From: Lachnospiraceae bacterium
Lineage (GTDB): Bacteria > Bacillota > Clostridia > Lachnospirales > Lachnospiraceae
Direction: 5' to 3'
DNA: 50,379 nt
NCBI GenBank assembly: GCA_900769175.1
Contig: CAAGFP010000089.1
Coordinates: forward strand, 1 to 50,379
A program made the position numbers and the translations under genes. The notes beneath the pieces are model-generated. The model made no database searches. It saw nothing but the letters and a program-made list of their open reading frames with translations, and had not been told where the DNA came from. Positions 27,066 to 35,988 of this stretch are shown piece by piece (position 1 is the stretch's first letter; each line of letters begins with the position of its first letter).

Positions 27066-28541
27066 TTAATGATTCGTTGCAAAAGCTTTCTCATTTAATG
27101 CAGTTACAAATGACTCGTACCAGCTTTCAAAGGCTTCCTCTGAGAGATAGGGTGCAAGTGCCTCTTCTTTGGATGCACCTGCTGCCATTTCTGCTTCCAC
27201 GGCTTCACGGTCAGCCTTCGCCTTATCGGATAAATTGTAATCCAAAACCTTTCTGGTGGAGTAGCCGTTATCAAAGCAATGCGGCGTATAGAAACTGATC
27301 CGTTCGAAATCTTTCATTACCTCTTTCAGACATTCGTAAGCAATCGGGTCCGGATTAATATTATTCATGGCAATTACATTGTTTAATTCCGTAATGGTAT
27401 TGGATTCCTTTAATACCGGAAGGTATCCGGAATCGCAGACAAAGGAGATGTTATTTTCTTTCTGTGTGAACCATTTCAGGAATACACAGGAAGCATATTC
27501 ATGTTCTGCATCCGACTTCGCAACTGCCATACTGGCTCCCTGCTGTACGCAGACCGCTTCTCCGCCCTCGAAAACCGGCGCAGGTAACACTTTAAAATTA
27601 ATTTCTTTGTTTCCGTCCTCTGTTTCCAGTTTATCCGGGAAATACATGGAAGAGGAAGTCGATCCGGTATAACAGAGGATGTCACCGGTCTTTACATCAT
27701 CCGAACGGAATTTCCCCTGGAAATCGAAATATCCTTTCATGTAGGGCACATAATAATTATCCCAAAGTCTTCTGATTAAATCTTTATCCGCATTGATGGT
27801 TACGGTTGCATCCTTCACTTCAAACAATTCCGTTCCCATCTGCTTCATTCCGATAATGAAATAGTTCGACATGGAGTCTCTTCCGTAAAATGCCTTTCCG
27901 TCATCCAAAATATCCGGTGTGAGGGAATCCGTCCAGTTATAATATAATTCCGCGACTCTTGTAACCCCTTCCGTGGTTTTCAAATCTTCATAGCTGACAT
28001 TGCATTCCTGTGCAAAGGTTTCCCAGTCGGTTTCATTGAGCATCATAATCTCGGTTGATTTCGCAATCGGAAAAAGATATAATGCATCATCCTGGGAGAA
28101 ATATCCTTCCTCAACGTAAGAATCAATATAGTAATCCAACTCTTCCTTTTCAAAATAATCGGAAAGATTCGCAAGACGCCCCTTTTTCTGGAGCGAATAA
28201 GCGGTATCCGCATAGGTCGAGAAAATATCCGGCATTTTTTCCGCGCCGACCTCTTCATTTACAGCCTTCGTCAGCGCTTCTTCCAAATCGGCTACCGAGC
28301 CCTGGCTGAATCCTTCTACATAAATTCCGACCTCGCGGCCTGTTGTCGCGTTAAATTCCGACACAAGTTCGTCAAATGCCGCCTGCTGGGCGCCATTGTA
28401 ATAATGCCAGACCGTCAGCGTAACCGGATTGTCCGGATTCAGACGCACTTCTTTCTTTTTTTCCTTGGCGGATGTACACCCGAACACGGTGGTTGCCATC
28501 AGTATTGCAGAGAGTAAAACCAAAAGTATTCTCTTTTTCAT
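27066..28541 (-). CDS. Extracellular solute-binding lipoprotein (ABC sugar type), orphan
   Basis: A 491-residue lipoprotein. The N-terminus MKKRILLVLLSAILMATT ends in a lipobox with Cys22 (VFGC), and the mature part begins with a Lys-rich linker then VTLTVWHYYNGAQQAAFDELV, the usual opening of family 1 sugar-binding proteins; DIFSTYADTA and PAPVFEGGEA are also typical. GGGAGG precedes ATG 28541. No ABC permease or ATPase gene is nearby. The downstream neighbour (103 nt away) is the hybrid kinase, so a sensing role is more likely than transport, but this is inference. Confidence 0.9.
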   Translation of the reverse strand: MKKRILLVLLSAILMATTVFGCTSAKEKKKEVRLNPDNPVTLTVWHYYNGAQQAAFDELVSEFNATTGREVGIYVEGFSQGSVADLEEALTKAVNEEVGAEKMPDIFSTYADTAYSLQKKGRLANLSDYFEKEELDYYIDSYVEEGYFSQDDALYLFPIAKSTEIMMLNETDWETFAQECNVSYEDLKTTEGVTRVAELYYNWTDSLTPDILDDGKAFYGRDSMSNYFIIGMKQMGTELFEVKDATVTINADKDLIRRLWDNYYVPYMKGYFDFQGKFRSDDVKTGDILCYTGSTSSSMYFPDKLETEDGNKEINFKVLPAPVFEGGEAVCVQQGASMAVAKSDAEHEYASCVFLKWFTQKENNISFVCDSGYLPVLKESNTITELNNVIAMNNINPDPIAYECLKEVMKDFERISFYTPHCFDNGYSTRKVLDYNLSDKAKADREAVEAEMAAGASKEEALAPYLSEEAFESWYESFVTALNEKAFATNH

Positions 28542-28609
28542 ATCGTACCTCCCGATCATCATTCTGATTCCATTTAAAGATTCCGTTTCTCATTCAACGA
28601 ATGCCGTTT

Positions 28610-29644
28610 TCACGATTCCCGAAACATTTCGCGGACGATTCGCACTGCCCCCAGTCCGTCCACATACTGATTCATCTTTAAAGATAACTCTTTTCGAACT
28701 TCAACACTTTCATATCCGGATAAAATCTTTTCAAGATGCGACAAAAAATCATCACTTCTTGCATCCCCGGCAAGAGCCATTACTCCGTCCTTTTCAAAGG
28801 CGCGTACATTCTCTATCTGATTCTCTGCAAAATAATAGGTAATGGTCGGCGTCTGACAGGCACAAAGCTCATACAGGGTTGAACCGCCTGCCGAAATCGC
28901 AAGATCCGCCTTTTGCATAAACGGAAGAAGCGTATCGACGGTTTTATGAATGCTTACGGATTCGTTTCCTGCATATCTGCATTCCAGGGACGAATAGTCA
29001 TCATTATATCGGCCGCAAATCACATCCAGTGAATATTTGTGCTTTTTTTCAAGCAGCTCTGTTATTCGGGATAAAATATGGTAGTGATCCGACCCTCCGG
29101 ATACCAGTAAAATATTCTCGACCTGCTTTGATATCTCCTTTTTCGCAAGATTCATAAAATCCTTTCTCAAGGGAGCATACCGGCTGCCTAAGTACATTTT
29201 ATCCCAGACAAATTCACTTCCGTAACCGAAGTTTCGGTAATAGGGTGCATAGCAGATTAAACCCTGAACCGGATAATGAAATGCATTGACATCGTCAATA
29301 TAGGTTACCTCTGTCAGTTTTGACAGTTCGGATAAATAAGTCTCATTTACCGAATACGAATCCACGATGAGTTTTTCGATTTCCCTCTCGCAAATCAGCT
29401 TCCTCATAACAGGCAGTTCTGTTTCCGGACGGTTCCAGAGGCTGTTTAAAACGATGCATTCATGTCCGCGTTCCCGAATCAGTCCGCATGCGTTCTCATC
29501 TGCCAGAAGGAAGGTTGCCTGTATCCCCATTTCTTTGGCGGCATCGGCAATCGAAAGGCAACGCATTACATGCCCTGTTGCAATTGTTTCATTCATATCT
29601 GCTCTCAAATACAAGCTTCGTTTCTTTCCCAATTTGTTTCTCAT
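28610..29644 (-). CDS. PseG-like nucleotide-sugar hydrolase / GT28-fold protein
   Basis: A 344-residue protein of the PseG/GT28-fold type. The N-terminus carries LYLRADMNETIATGHVMRCLSIA, matching the PseG opening (RAD...GxGHxMRC), followed by VDSYSV, a glycine-rich LLVSGGSDHYH loop, and the C-terminal AISAGGSTLYELCA motif. PseG hydrolyses a UDP-trideoxy-diaminosugar in pseudaminic acid synthesis, a sugar known on flagellins. No other pse genes are adjacent, so the substrate may differ. It follows the membrane GT2 by 7 nt, and the two are probably expressed together. Confidence 0.7.
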   Translation of the reverse strand: MRNKLGKKRSLYLRADMNETIATGHVMRCLSIADAAKEMGIQATFLLADENACGLIRERGHECIVLNSLWNRPETELPVMRKLICEREIEKLIVDSYSVNETYLSELSKLTEVTYIDDVNAFHYPVQGLICYAPYYRNFGYGSEFVWDKMYLGSRYAPLRKDFMNLAKKEISKQVENILLVSGGSDHYHILSRITELLEKKHKYSLDVICGRYNDDYSSLECRYAGNESVSIHKTVDTLLPFMQKADLAISAGGSTLYELCACQTPTITYYFAENQIENVRAFEKDGVMALAGDARSDDFLSHLEKILSGYESVEVRKELSLKMNQYVDGLGAVRIVREMFRES

Positions 29645-29651
29645 CTCTTTC

Positions 29652-31496
29652 TTATAACCGGTTGTGTGCTTTGCTTCCGTAGTTTCTGTTTCCGTTTTTT
29701 CTGTCGCTGTTATATTTTCTGCCTTCTGCTTTGAAATCTTTTTTAATCGGATTATCCGTAAAGGTTATGATTTTTTCCGTCTGATATTTCAACAAATCCT
29801 CATACGGAATTTCAAACAATTCCGAAAGCTCCTGTGTCGTCACATCCGGCATAAATGTCCTGCGCCTGAGTTTGCCGAATCGCAGGCGGTTGTATTCCTT
29901 CCAGAATATCATGACTACGATTTCCACCAGAAGAACAATCAGCGCAATAAGCAAAAGTTTCCTTGTCTCAAGCAGCATCTCGACATCATAAATCCAGACA
30001 GAAACCGGAGTTTTACCAAGAGCAAGGCAGATAAATCCGTACGTAACATAAGCAAAAAATACCAGAATAAATGCCCATGCAAGAGAGGACGCCAGAAACT
30101 CCAGTATCTTTTTCCACCAGACCTGTTTTCCGTCAATGATATGTTCCTGTTTGTCCGATTTGTTCTGGAATTCCGTTTTATTCCTTTCATCCGTTCCGGA
30201 ATTCCGTTTTTGGGGCCCAAACTCCATTTTATCCTTTTTTTCGGACGAGGTTTTAATCCCACGGTCCGGGCTTTTCCAGGTTACAAGTTTTTGCTTTCTT
30301 TTAAATATTGTCCCGGGCAACGCCATTAACGAAACCATTCCGTTTACAACCCAGTAAATAATCGGATACCAGGCAGCCGAAATCATATATTTAAATATTC
30401 CTTTGTCATACCGGCTTTCAAGCAAAAGAGCAACCGTAAACTGAATCATGCAGACAACCGACAGAAACTGTGATTTCCAGATATACGGGATATAGCTGTC
30501 CATGTTATAGGCCAGTTTATATATCTCGGTCACCGTCAGAAGCAGCCATAATAATACCCATGCAATCGACATAATCTGCTCAAAATATACCGGGTACATT
30601 CTTCTTCTGCGCCAGCTTTTAAAAATTCCGGCATGACGGAGCATGACCTCCTGTCCGCCCTGTGCCCATCTCTTTCTTTGTTTGATCAGCCCTTTTAAGG
30701 ATTCCGGAACGAGCATCCAGCAAAGTGCATTCGGCTCATAGCGGATATCCCAGAAATTCCGTTCCAGTTTCCAGGTTACCGCGATATCTTCGGTTACCAT
30801 ATCCCGATCCCAAAGCCCGCAATCCAGCAAGGCTCTTTTTCTGTACGCTACGACAACCCCGGAAACCGTCATAACTTTTCCCCAGATTCTCTGGGTTCTT
30901 TTTATCATCGAAATAATACTTGCATATTCGCACAACTGGATTTTGGCAAATAATGAACTTCTGTTTCGCACCCTCGGATTACCGGTAACCGCTCCGACAC
31001 GTTCCCCATTATTCGGATTCAAAAAATGCGCCATCATGTACCGGATACAGTTTTTATCCAGATAGGAATCTCCGTCCACGCAGATTAAGAATTCACCCTT
31101 TGCAGCCATCAGTCCAAGATAAAGAGCATTCGCCTTCCCGCAATTTACCTCCAAGTCCACAAAGCGTACCCTTTCATATTTCTCTGACAGGTTCCTTGCA
31201 TACTGCGCGGTATCGTCATGGCTTCCGTCATTGATGATAATGATTTCATAATTCGGATAATCCATTTCATTCAGCCGCCGGATTACTTCGATTAAATTCG
31301 CAGACTCATTAAATGCCGGAACGAGCACGGAAACCATCGGTGTATCCGGAAGCGGCAGCGGATCCTTCCGTTCGATTCGGAAATAGTAAATTACGCTTCC
31401 CACAATCCAGAGCAGACTCATAACAACCGGATACCAGAAAACGATTAATTCAATGATATGAAAATGTCTTAATACAAATTCAAAAATATAATCCAT
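29652..31496 (-). CDS. Processive membrane glycosyltransferase (GT2, PgaC/BcsA-like)
   Basis: A 614-residue GT2 synthase. An N-terminal TM is followed by VSVLVPAFNES, DGDSYLD near residue 139, TED near 233 and QRKRW near 273: the full D, DxD, TED, Q(Q/R)xRW set of processive beta-glycan synthases. Several TM segments follow (about residues 310-400). A charged, low-complexity linker (about residues 400-465) then leads to two more TMs and a basic cytoplasmic tail. The extra C-terminal part is not typical of PgaC. It probably makes an exported glycan or glycolipid. Its promoter region holds GCCGATATACT on the minus strand (31579-31588), a possible -10 or SigD-like element without a good -35. Confidence 0.88.
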   Translation of the reverse strand: MDYIFEFVLRHFHIIELIVFWYPVVMSLLWIVGSVIYYFRIERKDPLPLPDTPMVSVLVPAFNESANLIEVIRRLNEMDYPNYEIIIINDGSHDDTAQYARNLSEKYERVRFVDLEVNCGKANALYLGLMAAKGEFLICVDGDSYLDKNCIRYMMAHFLNPNNGERVGAVTGNPRVRNRSSLFAKIQLCEYASIISMIKRTQRIWGKVMTVSGVVVAYRKRALLDCGLWDRDMVTEDIAVTWKLERNFWDIRYEPNALCWMLVPESLKGLIKQRKRWAQGGQEVMLRHAGIFKSWRRRRMYPVYFEQIMSIAWVLLWLLLTVTEIYKLAYNMDSYIPYIWKSQFLSVVCMIQFTVALLLESRYDKGIFKYMISAAWYPIIYWVVNGMVSLMALPGTIFKRKQKLVTWKSPDRGIKTSSEKKDKMEFGPQKRNSGTDERNKTEFQNKSDKQEHIIDGKQVWWKKILEFLASSLAWAFILVFFAYVTYGFICLALGKTPVSVWIYDVEMLLETRKLLLIALIVLLVEIVVMIFWKEYNRLRFGKLRRRTFMPDVTTQELSELFEIPYEDLLKYQTEKIITFTDNPIKKDFKAEGRKYNSDRKNGNRNYGSKAHNRL

Positions 31497-31625
31497 ACCG
31501 TTTCACTTCCCCGATAAAACAGTTCGCTTCCCTCTTCCCTATCCTGCAGTCGTCGGAAAGCAAAGTTTCAATATTTTAGTATATCGGCATTTTTTCATCA
31601 TTGCTACAGTTTATTTCAAATTAAA

Positions 31626-31767
31626 GTAACTATTCAGAACCCCATTCGCAGAATCGCTGCTACGCAGCTTTACTTCTGCTCATGTGGTTACTTCGCCATA
31701 TAAATCTGTAAAAGCTTGCCCATAAATGGTCAGCTTATTACAGATTTGCATGGCTCTGAATAGTTAC
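31626..31767. repeat. 142-bp palindromic element
   Basis: Outer arms GTAACTATTCAGAACC (31626-31641) and GGCTCTGAATAGTTAC (31752-31767) are complementary with one mismatch over 16 nt. Inside are a perfect 10-bp pair AAATCTGTAA/TTACAGATTT (31702-31711, 31738-31747) that continues into AAGCT/AGCTT and CCAT/ATGG, and a GCTGC-TAC-GCAGC hairpin on the left side. It begins 3 nt from the stop codon of the neighbouring radical SAM gene. It encodes no convincing protein and looks like a mobile palindromic repeat or a strongly folding RNA. Confidence 0.75.
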
Positions 31768-31770
31768 AAA

Positions 31771-33159
31771 TTAAATAATATTGGGAACAATTCCGTGCCG
31801 GATCTGATAGCGGTAAAACATATTGACGCCGAAATAGAATCCAACGCGGAACGGCTTTTTCAAAAAACCTTTTGTAAATATTGTGCGTTTTAAAATCGAG
31901 CGCATGGAATACACTTCGTTATAAAGCTCCCAATATGCCTTTGTTAATTCCTCCGGAGTCATATTCTTCGGAATATGAACGGCTTCACAGGAATTGTAGG
32001 AATACATATCCGTATTGTATATCCGGTTCTGTTGCTTCATCTCGTCCCAGTATTTCGTTCCGGGAATGGGTGTTAATATATAAAATCGAGGCACCGAAAT
32101 TTTGGATTCTTCCACAAATTTCGCAGTTGCTTTGATGGATTCCAGGGTATCACCTTCTGCCCCTACCACCATTTCGGATGAAACATCGATCCCGTGTTTT
32201 TGAATGATTGCAATCTGCTCTTTATACCGTTCAGGATGCGCCCATGCTTTCTGCATGCCAATCAGGCTTTCACGGTTGATGCTTTCAAGTCCGAAGCTTA
32301 AGACATAACAGCCGCTGTCTGCGACGATATCAAGTAGTTCCTCGTCGGAGGCAATGTCAATGGAGCATTGCGTCATCCAGTTCATTTTCAGTTTTTTGAT
32401 TTCACTGCAAAGTTCTACGGCATAATCACGGTCAGAAAAAAGATTGTCATCCAATAACAGAAACTGTTTAAAGCCAAGTTCTTTGACCCGTTTGATATCA
32501 CGAATCACATCCGGAATCGAACGTTTTAAATATTGTCCTTTATAAAGGCAATATACCGAACAGAAACTGCAGGTCTTCGGGCATCCGCGTCCCGCCTGGA
32601 CCGGAAGGAAGTTTCCGATTCTTTTCTTTATCAGAAGTTCATATTTCGGAAGCGGGGTTACGAGTTTATCCGGTTTTTTCTTATAGACCGGTTTTAGGGA
32701 CCCATTTAAATAATCCTGCAGCATTTCTCCCCAGGTTTCTTCCGAATCCCCAATCATCACACTGTCACAGTATTTCTGCGCTTCTTCCGGCATGAGGCTT
32801 ACCATATATCCCCCAAGAATCACGGTCTTGCCAAGTTCCCGGAACCGGTTGGCGATATCAATGGTCCTCATAACCGCATGTCCCATACTGCTGATCCCGA
32901 TAAGCTCTGCATCTGTATCAAACGGAACCTCTTCAATGGTTTCGTAGCACAGCTCTACTTCAAACTCCGGTGGTGTCAGGGCTGCAAGCAAAGGAAGCGC
33001 AAGACCTACGAAATATAATTTTTTCTTTTTCACCAGATTCCCGAACTGATCATAGGGAGTTGGCTGAATCAACAGAATTTTATGCTTTTTTTCTGTCACA
33101 AGTTTATCTGTCATATGTTTGTCTGTCATATGTTTATCTGTCACATGTTTGTCTGTCAT
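31771..33159 (-). CDS. Cobalamin-binding-type radical SAM protein (rSAM-E, divergent member)
   Basis: A 462-residue protein with an N-terminal B12-binding-like Rossmann domain (ILLIQPTPYDQFGN, ISSMGHAVMR, VILGGYMVSLMPEE) and a radical SAM core with GCPKTCSFCSVYC near residue 190, LLLDDNLFSDRD and LSFGLESIN. It is less like the four neighbours than they are to each other and resembles HpnJ/BchE-type or lipid-modifying radical SAM enzymes. The N-terminus is built on a 15-bp tandem repeat encoding TDKH(M/V), giving several possible in-frame starts. Its ATG overlaps the stop of the preceding gene by 4 nt. Reaction unknown. Confidence 0.85.
   Translation of the reverse strand: MTDKHVTDKHMTDKHMTDKLVTEKKHKILLIQPTPYDQFGNLVKKKKLYFVGLALPLLAALTPPEFEVELCYETIEEVPFDTDAELIGISSMGHAVMRTIDIANRFRELGKTVILGGYMVSLMPEEAQKYCDSVMIGDSEETWGEMLQDYLNGSLKPVYKKKPDKLVTPLPKYELLIKKRIGNFLPVQAGRGCPKTCSFCSVYCLYKGQYLKRSIPDVIRDIKRVKELGFKQFLLLDDNLFSDRDYAVELCSEIKKLKMNWMTQCSIDIASDEELLDIVADSGCYVLSFGLESINRESLIGMQKAWAHPERYKEQIAIIQKHGIDVSSEMVVGAEGDTLESIKATAKFVEESKISVPRFYILTPIPGTKYWDEMKQQNRIYNTDMYSYNSCEAVHIPKNMTPEELTKAYWELYNEVYSMRSILKRTIFTKGFLKKPFRVGFYFGVNMFYRYQIRHGIVPNII
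33100..33159 (-). repeat. Four 15-bp tandem repeats at a gene start
   Basis: Units 33100-33114, 33115-33129, 33130-33144 and 33145-33159 are near-identical 15-mers (read on the plus strand as atgttt[g/a]tctgtca[t/c]), with the first unit slightly diverged. Each unit carries an in-frame ATG or GTG. Copy-number change would keep the frame but alter the length of the N-terminal extension of the radical SAM protein. Confidence 0.9.
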
Positions 33160-34535
33160 ATATTTACAATTCCTTCAAAAATAAAACGGTATATTTTAAT
33201 CATAACAGTCTTTATGATATGCCAAAGCGCATTGAAATAGTTGATTGTCGAATAGAGTTCATGGTGACGCTTCTTCCATGCCACCTTAAGGCTCAGCTTA
33301 TAATACTGCCGCGTAAATGCACCGATGCTCATATGTTCCGGCTGAATGAGACAGTGGAATAAATCCTGCTTTGTCACATCTTTATTTACAAGTTTGTCTT
33401 TGTATTGCGAATACATCGCAGATCCCTGCATCGGTGTAAATACCGAAATCGTCGGAATGACATCACGGCTGATTAAGTACTGATAAAGGGACTTGAAATC
33501 CTTCTTTGTCATATTTGTATTTACGATAAAAAGACCGGCGCAGATAATATGATAGCGATTCAGAATCCGGATGCATTCCTCATTCTGTGACACGGAGGTA
33601 TGCTTATTGTAAGAATCCAGTTCCCGGTTGTCTGTTGCTTCGAGCCCGACCATGACAAGCGAAAGGCCGATGTTCGCAAGTTCTTTGATAACATCCTCAT
33701 TTTGTGCAATGAAGTCCGCGCGCCCGTAGATTAAGTATTTTTTATGTATGTCCTGTTTTTTTATCAGACGGACAAATTCCAGAAGATAGTCCCGGTCAAT
33801 CAGAAAGTCATCATCCGTAATATGGATATTTTCAGCCTTCAGTGATGCAATTTCCGAAACCAGACTCTCTACACTTCTGCAGGCGTATTTTCCGCTGTTT
33901 CGGTTCGTACAAAAGCAAAAGGAACAGGATTTCCGGCAGCTGTACGAGTTTTTGACAAGTGCCAGTGGGCGGAATTTCAGATATCCGAAGCGATGAATAT
34001 GCTCATAGAAAAAACTCCGATCGGGAAGTGGCAGCTCAGCAGGCGATTCTGCTTCTTTTTCCGTGACCACCCATTGGTCGTTATCGCGGTAACAGATTCC
34101 CTTTATATCCGATAAATAAGGAACGTGGTCTTTCTTTTTCGAAATTGCATCCGCAAGCAGAACAAGGTTTTTCAGCCCGCTTAAATGGTAAATATAATCT
34201 GCCCGGGAGTCAAAATAGTTTTCATAATTGATTTCCGCATTGCTGCCGCCTATAATAATCCGAATTTGCGGCTCCACCATTTTGATGATTTCCGCATACC
34301 TTTTCATCAGATTCTGCTGTGTAATATAACCGGTAATGCAGACGACATCCGGCCGGTATTTTTTGAGTTTTTTTCGCAGGGTGGTAAGGTCATAGCGCCG
34401 GTCATATATCAACGTTTCATACCCATTCATCTCAAAAACCGTTTTTAAATACTCCATTTCCAAAGGCTCATGGTCCACTAAATTTGTATAACAAAAAATC
34501 CCCGCAGTTTCGGGTTTGATCAGTAATATCCGCAT
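33156..34535 (-). CDS. Cobalamin-binding-type radical SAM protein (rSAM-D)
   Basis: A 459-residue member of the four-paralogue array. The N-terminal B12-binding-like domain (ILLIKPE, ITGYITQQN, IIIGGSNAEIN) is followed by a radical SAM core with SCRKSCSFCFC near residue 199, a CxxxCxxC with an extra Cys two residues later. Family-specific motifs follow: ITDDDFLIDRD, YGRADFIAQN, MVGLEATDNREL, DSYNKHTSVSQN and HMSIGAF. AGGAG precedes ATG 34535, 2 nt after the upstream stop; it overlaps the next gene by 4 nt. No conserved DxHxxG cobalamin ligand motif is evident. The substrate is unknown. Confidence 0.87.
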   Translation of the reverse strand: MRILLIKPETAGIFCYTNLVDHEPLEMEYLKTVFEMNGYETLIYDRRYDLTTLRKKLKKYRPDVVCITGYITQQNLMKRYAEIIKMVEPQIRIIIGGSNAEINYENYFDSRADYIYHLSGLKNLVLLADAISKKKDHVPYLSDIKGICYRDNDQWVVTEKEAESPAELPLPDRSFFYEHIHRFGYLKFRPLALVKNSYSCRKSCSFCFCTNRNSGKYACRSVESLVSEIASLKAENIHITDDDFLIDRDYLLEFVRLIKKQDIHKKYLIYGRADFIAQNEDVIKELANIGLSLVMVGLEATDNRELDSYNKHTSVSQNEECIRILNRYHIICAGLFIVNTNMTKKDFKSLYQYLISRDVIPTISVFTPMQGSAMYSQYKDKLVNKDVTKQDLFHCLIQPEHMSIGAFTRQYYKLSLKVAWKKRHHELYSTINYFNALWHIIKTVMIKIYRFIFEGIVNI

Positions 34536-34537
34536 TC

Positions 34538-35854
34538 CTACTCCTGATTTTTATACTCTTTATTAAAGGTTCCTCGGATTCCTGCCCAGTAAATCCTCGG
34601 GTAATTTACATAGTAAAGGAAATCATACTCCAGTTTGAATAACCACTTCGGAAGATGCTTCGGATGCATTAACACATAGGTTCCGTCGGTTCTTTTATAT
34701 TGGTAACGGTAAAGCCGGTCCTTGTTCTCTTCATAGACCGGCGTTCCCTTGAAAGGAATCAGAATACTGAACAATACCCAGATTAGTTTTTCCTGCCGGA
34801 TAAAATGGTTTATCTTCATGAAATCTCTGTGTGTGAAATCGTAATTGATGACAAAAAGCCCAACACAGACCATTTTATGGTTTCTTAACAGAGCAACCGC
34901 TTTCTTATTCAGTTCCACGCTGGAATTCTTATTGTATTTCTCGAGTGTCGTATCCTCAACAGCTTCCAGGCCGACAAGCATATCGCGAAAACCGGCCTTG
35001 TAAAGCAATGGCATGATGTCCTCGCATTTACAGATACTGTCCGCTCTTGCGAAAATCATGAACGTTTTTCTGATTTGTAATTCGAGCAGACGCTGACAGA
35101 TTTCAACGACTCTTTCTTTGTTTACAAGGAAGTCGTCATCCACGATGAAAATTTTATCATTCTTAAGTTCCTGCAATTCGCGTATTACAGATTCAAGCGG
35201 ACGTTCCTGATAGGAACAACTGTTAAAATGTCTTGACACACAGAAGTTACATTTCTGCGGGCAGGAAAATGAAGTCTTTAGCAAAGAAAAGGTTCCTTTT
35301 GCCAAAACACGGTATTTTTTCCGGTTTTCATAAAAAATGGTCCGATCCGGAAAAATTCCGTAATCCTTTATCGGAGGGCAGGGTGGATTATCAACCCACT
35401 CCCCAGCCGACCTATATGCAAGCCCGGTACAGTCTTTTAGTATTTCCGGTGAGAAATCGTTTCTTACCGCAAGCCGGAAAGAGTCCAGCCCGTTATCGTA
35501 ATAAATATAATCAATGTCATCAAGCATGAAATCTTTATGATTAATGACCACTTCCGGACCGCCGACCATGATTTTTATATTGGGAAAAAGGGTTTTGATT
35601 CTATGCGCAATTTCTAAATCATACCAGGTCGTATTCGACATACAGGAAAGTCCGACGAAAGTAATATTGTTTCTTTCGATTTGTTTCTTAATTCTTTCGA
35701 AACGTCCGAAGGCACTATAAAGCCCTTCATCAAGAATCATACCTTCCCTGCCTTCTGCCTTCAGGCATGCCAGCAGATATTCGGCTCCCAGCGGCTCCAT
35801 ACTTGCCACACGCTTATCATAATGTGCCCTGATTAATAAATATTTCTCATCCAT
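34538..35854 (-). CDS. Cobalamin-binding-type radical SAM protein (rSAM-C)
   Basis: A 438-residue paralogue of the neighbours. It has YLLIRAHYDKR and IKIMVGGPEVVIN in the B12-binding-like domain, then SCPQKCNFCVSRHF near residue 198 (CxxxCxxC without the extra fourth Cys of its neighbours), IVDDDFLVNKE, FARADSICK, MLVGLEAVED and EKYNKNSSVELN. I start at 35854 because AAGGG precedes that ATG; the longer frame adds 15 unlikely residues. Located between rSAM-B (125-nt gap containing a duplicated 39-mer) and rSAM-D (2 nt). Confidence 0.87.
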   Translation of the reverse strand: MDEKYLLIRAHYDKRVASMEPLGAEYLLACLKAEGREGMILDEGLYSAFGRFERIKKQIERNNITFVGLSCMSNTTWYDLEIAHRIKTLFPNIKIMVGGPEVVINHKDFMLDDIDYIYYDNGLDSFRLAVRNDFSPEILKDCTGLAYRSAGEWVDNPPCPPIKDYGIFPDRTIFYENRKKYRVLAKGTFSLLKTSFSCPQKCNFCVSRHFNSCSYQERPLESVIRELQELKNDKIFIVDDDFLVNKERVVEICQRLLELQIRKTFMIFARADSICKCEDIMPLLYKAGFRDMLVGLEAVEDTTLEKYNKNSSVELNKKAVALLRNHKMVCVGLFVINYDFTHRDFMKINHFIRQEKLIWVLFSILIPFKGTPVYEENKDRLYRYQYKRTDGTYVLMHPKHLPKWLFKLEYDFLYYVNYPRIYWAGIRGTFNKEYKNQE

Positions 35855-35902
35855 AATTATATCCCTTTTTATAGTCCGATTTATTGTATACCATCTCAAC
35901 GA

Positions 35903-35988
35903 TTCCGATTCGCATGGCAGATACCGGATTCATTAAAACCACTCAACTGTTCCGGTTCGCATGGCTGATACCGGATTCATTAAAACCA
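35903..35988. repeat. Tandem duplication of a 39-bp segment at the end of rSAM-B
   Basis: Copies at 35903-35941 and 35950-35988 differ at 2 of 39 positions and are 47 bp apart. The right copy contains the stop codon of rSAM-B; the left one is non-coding. An ACCGGA/TCCGGT inverted repeat lies across the right copy. It looks like a recent local duplication. Confidence 0.9.

Noticed and set aside
31570..31590. SigD (sigma-28) promoter before the GT2 gene
   Set aside because: The GCCGATAT -10 match is good, but there is no TAAA 15 nt upstream and the -35 for SigA is also poor, so I leave it as a note only.
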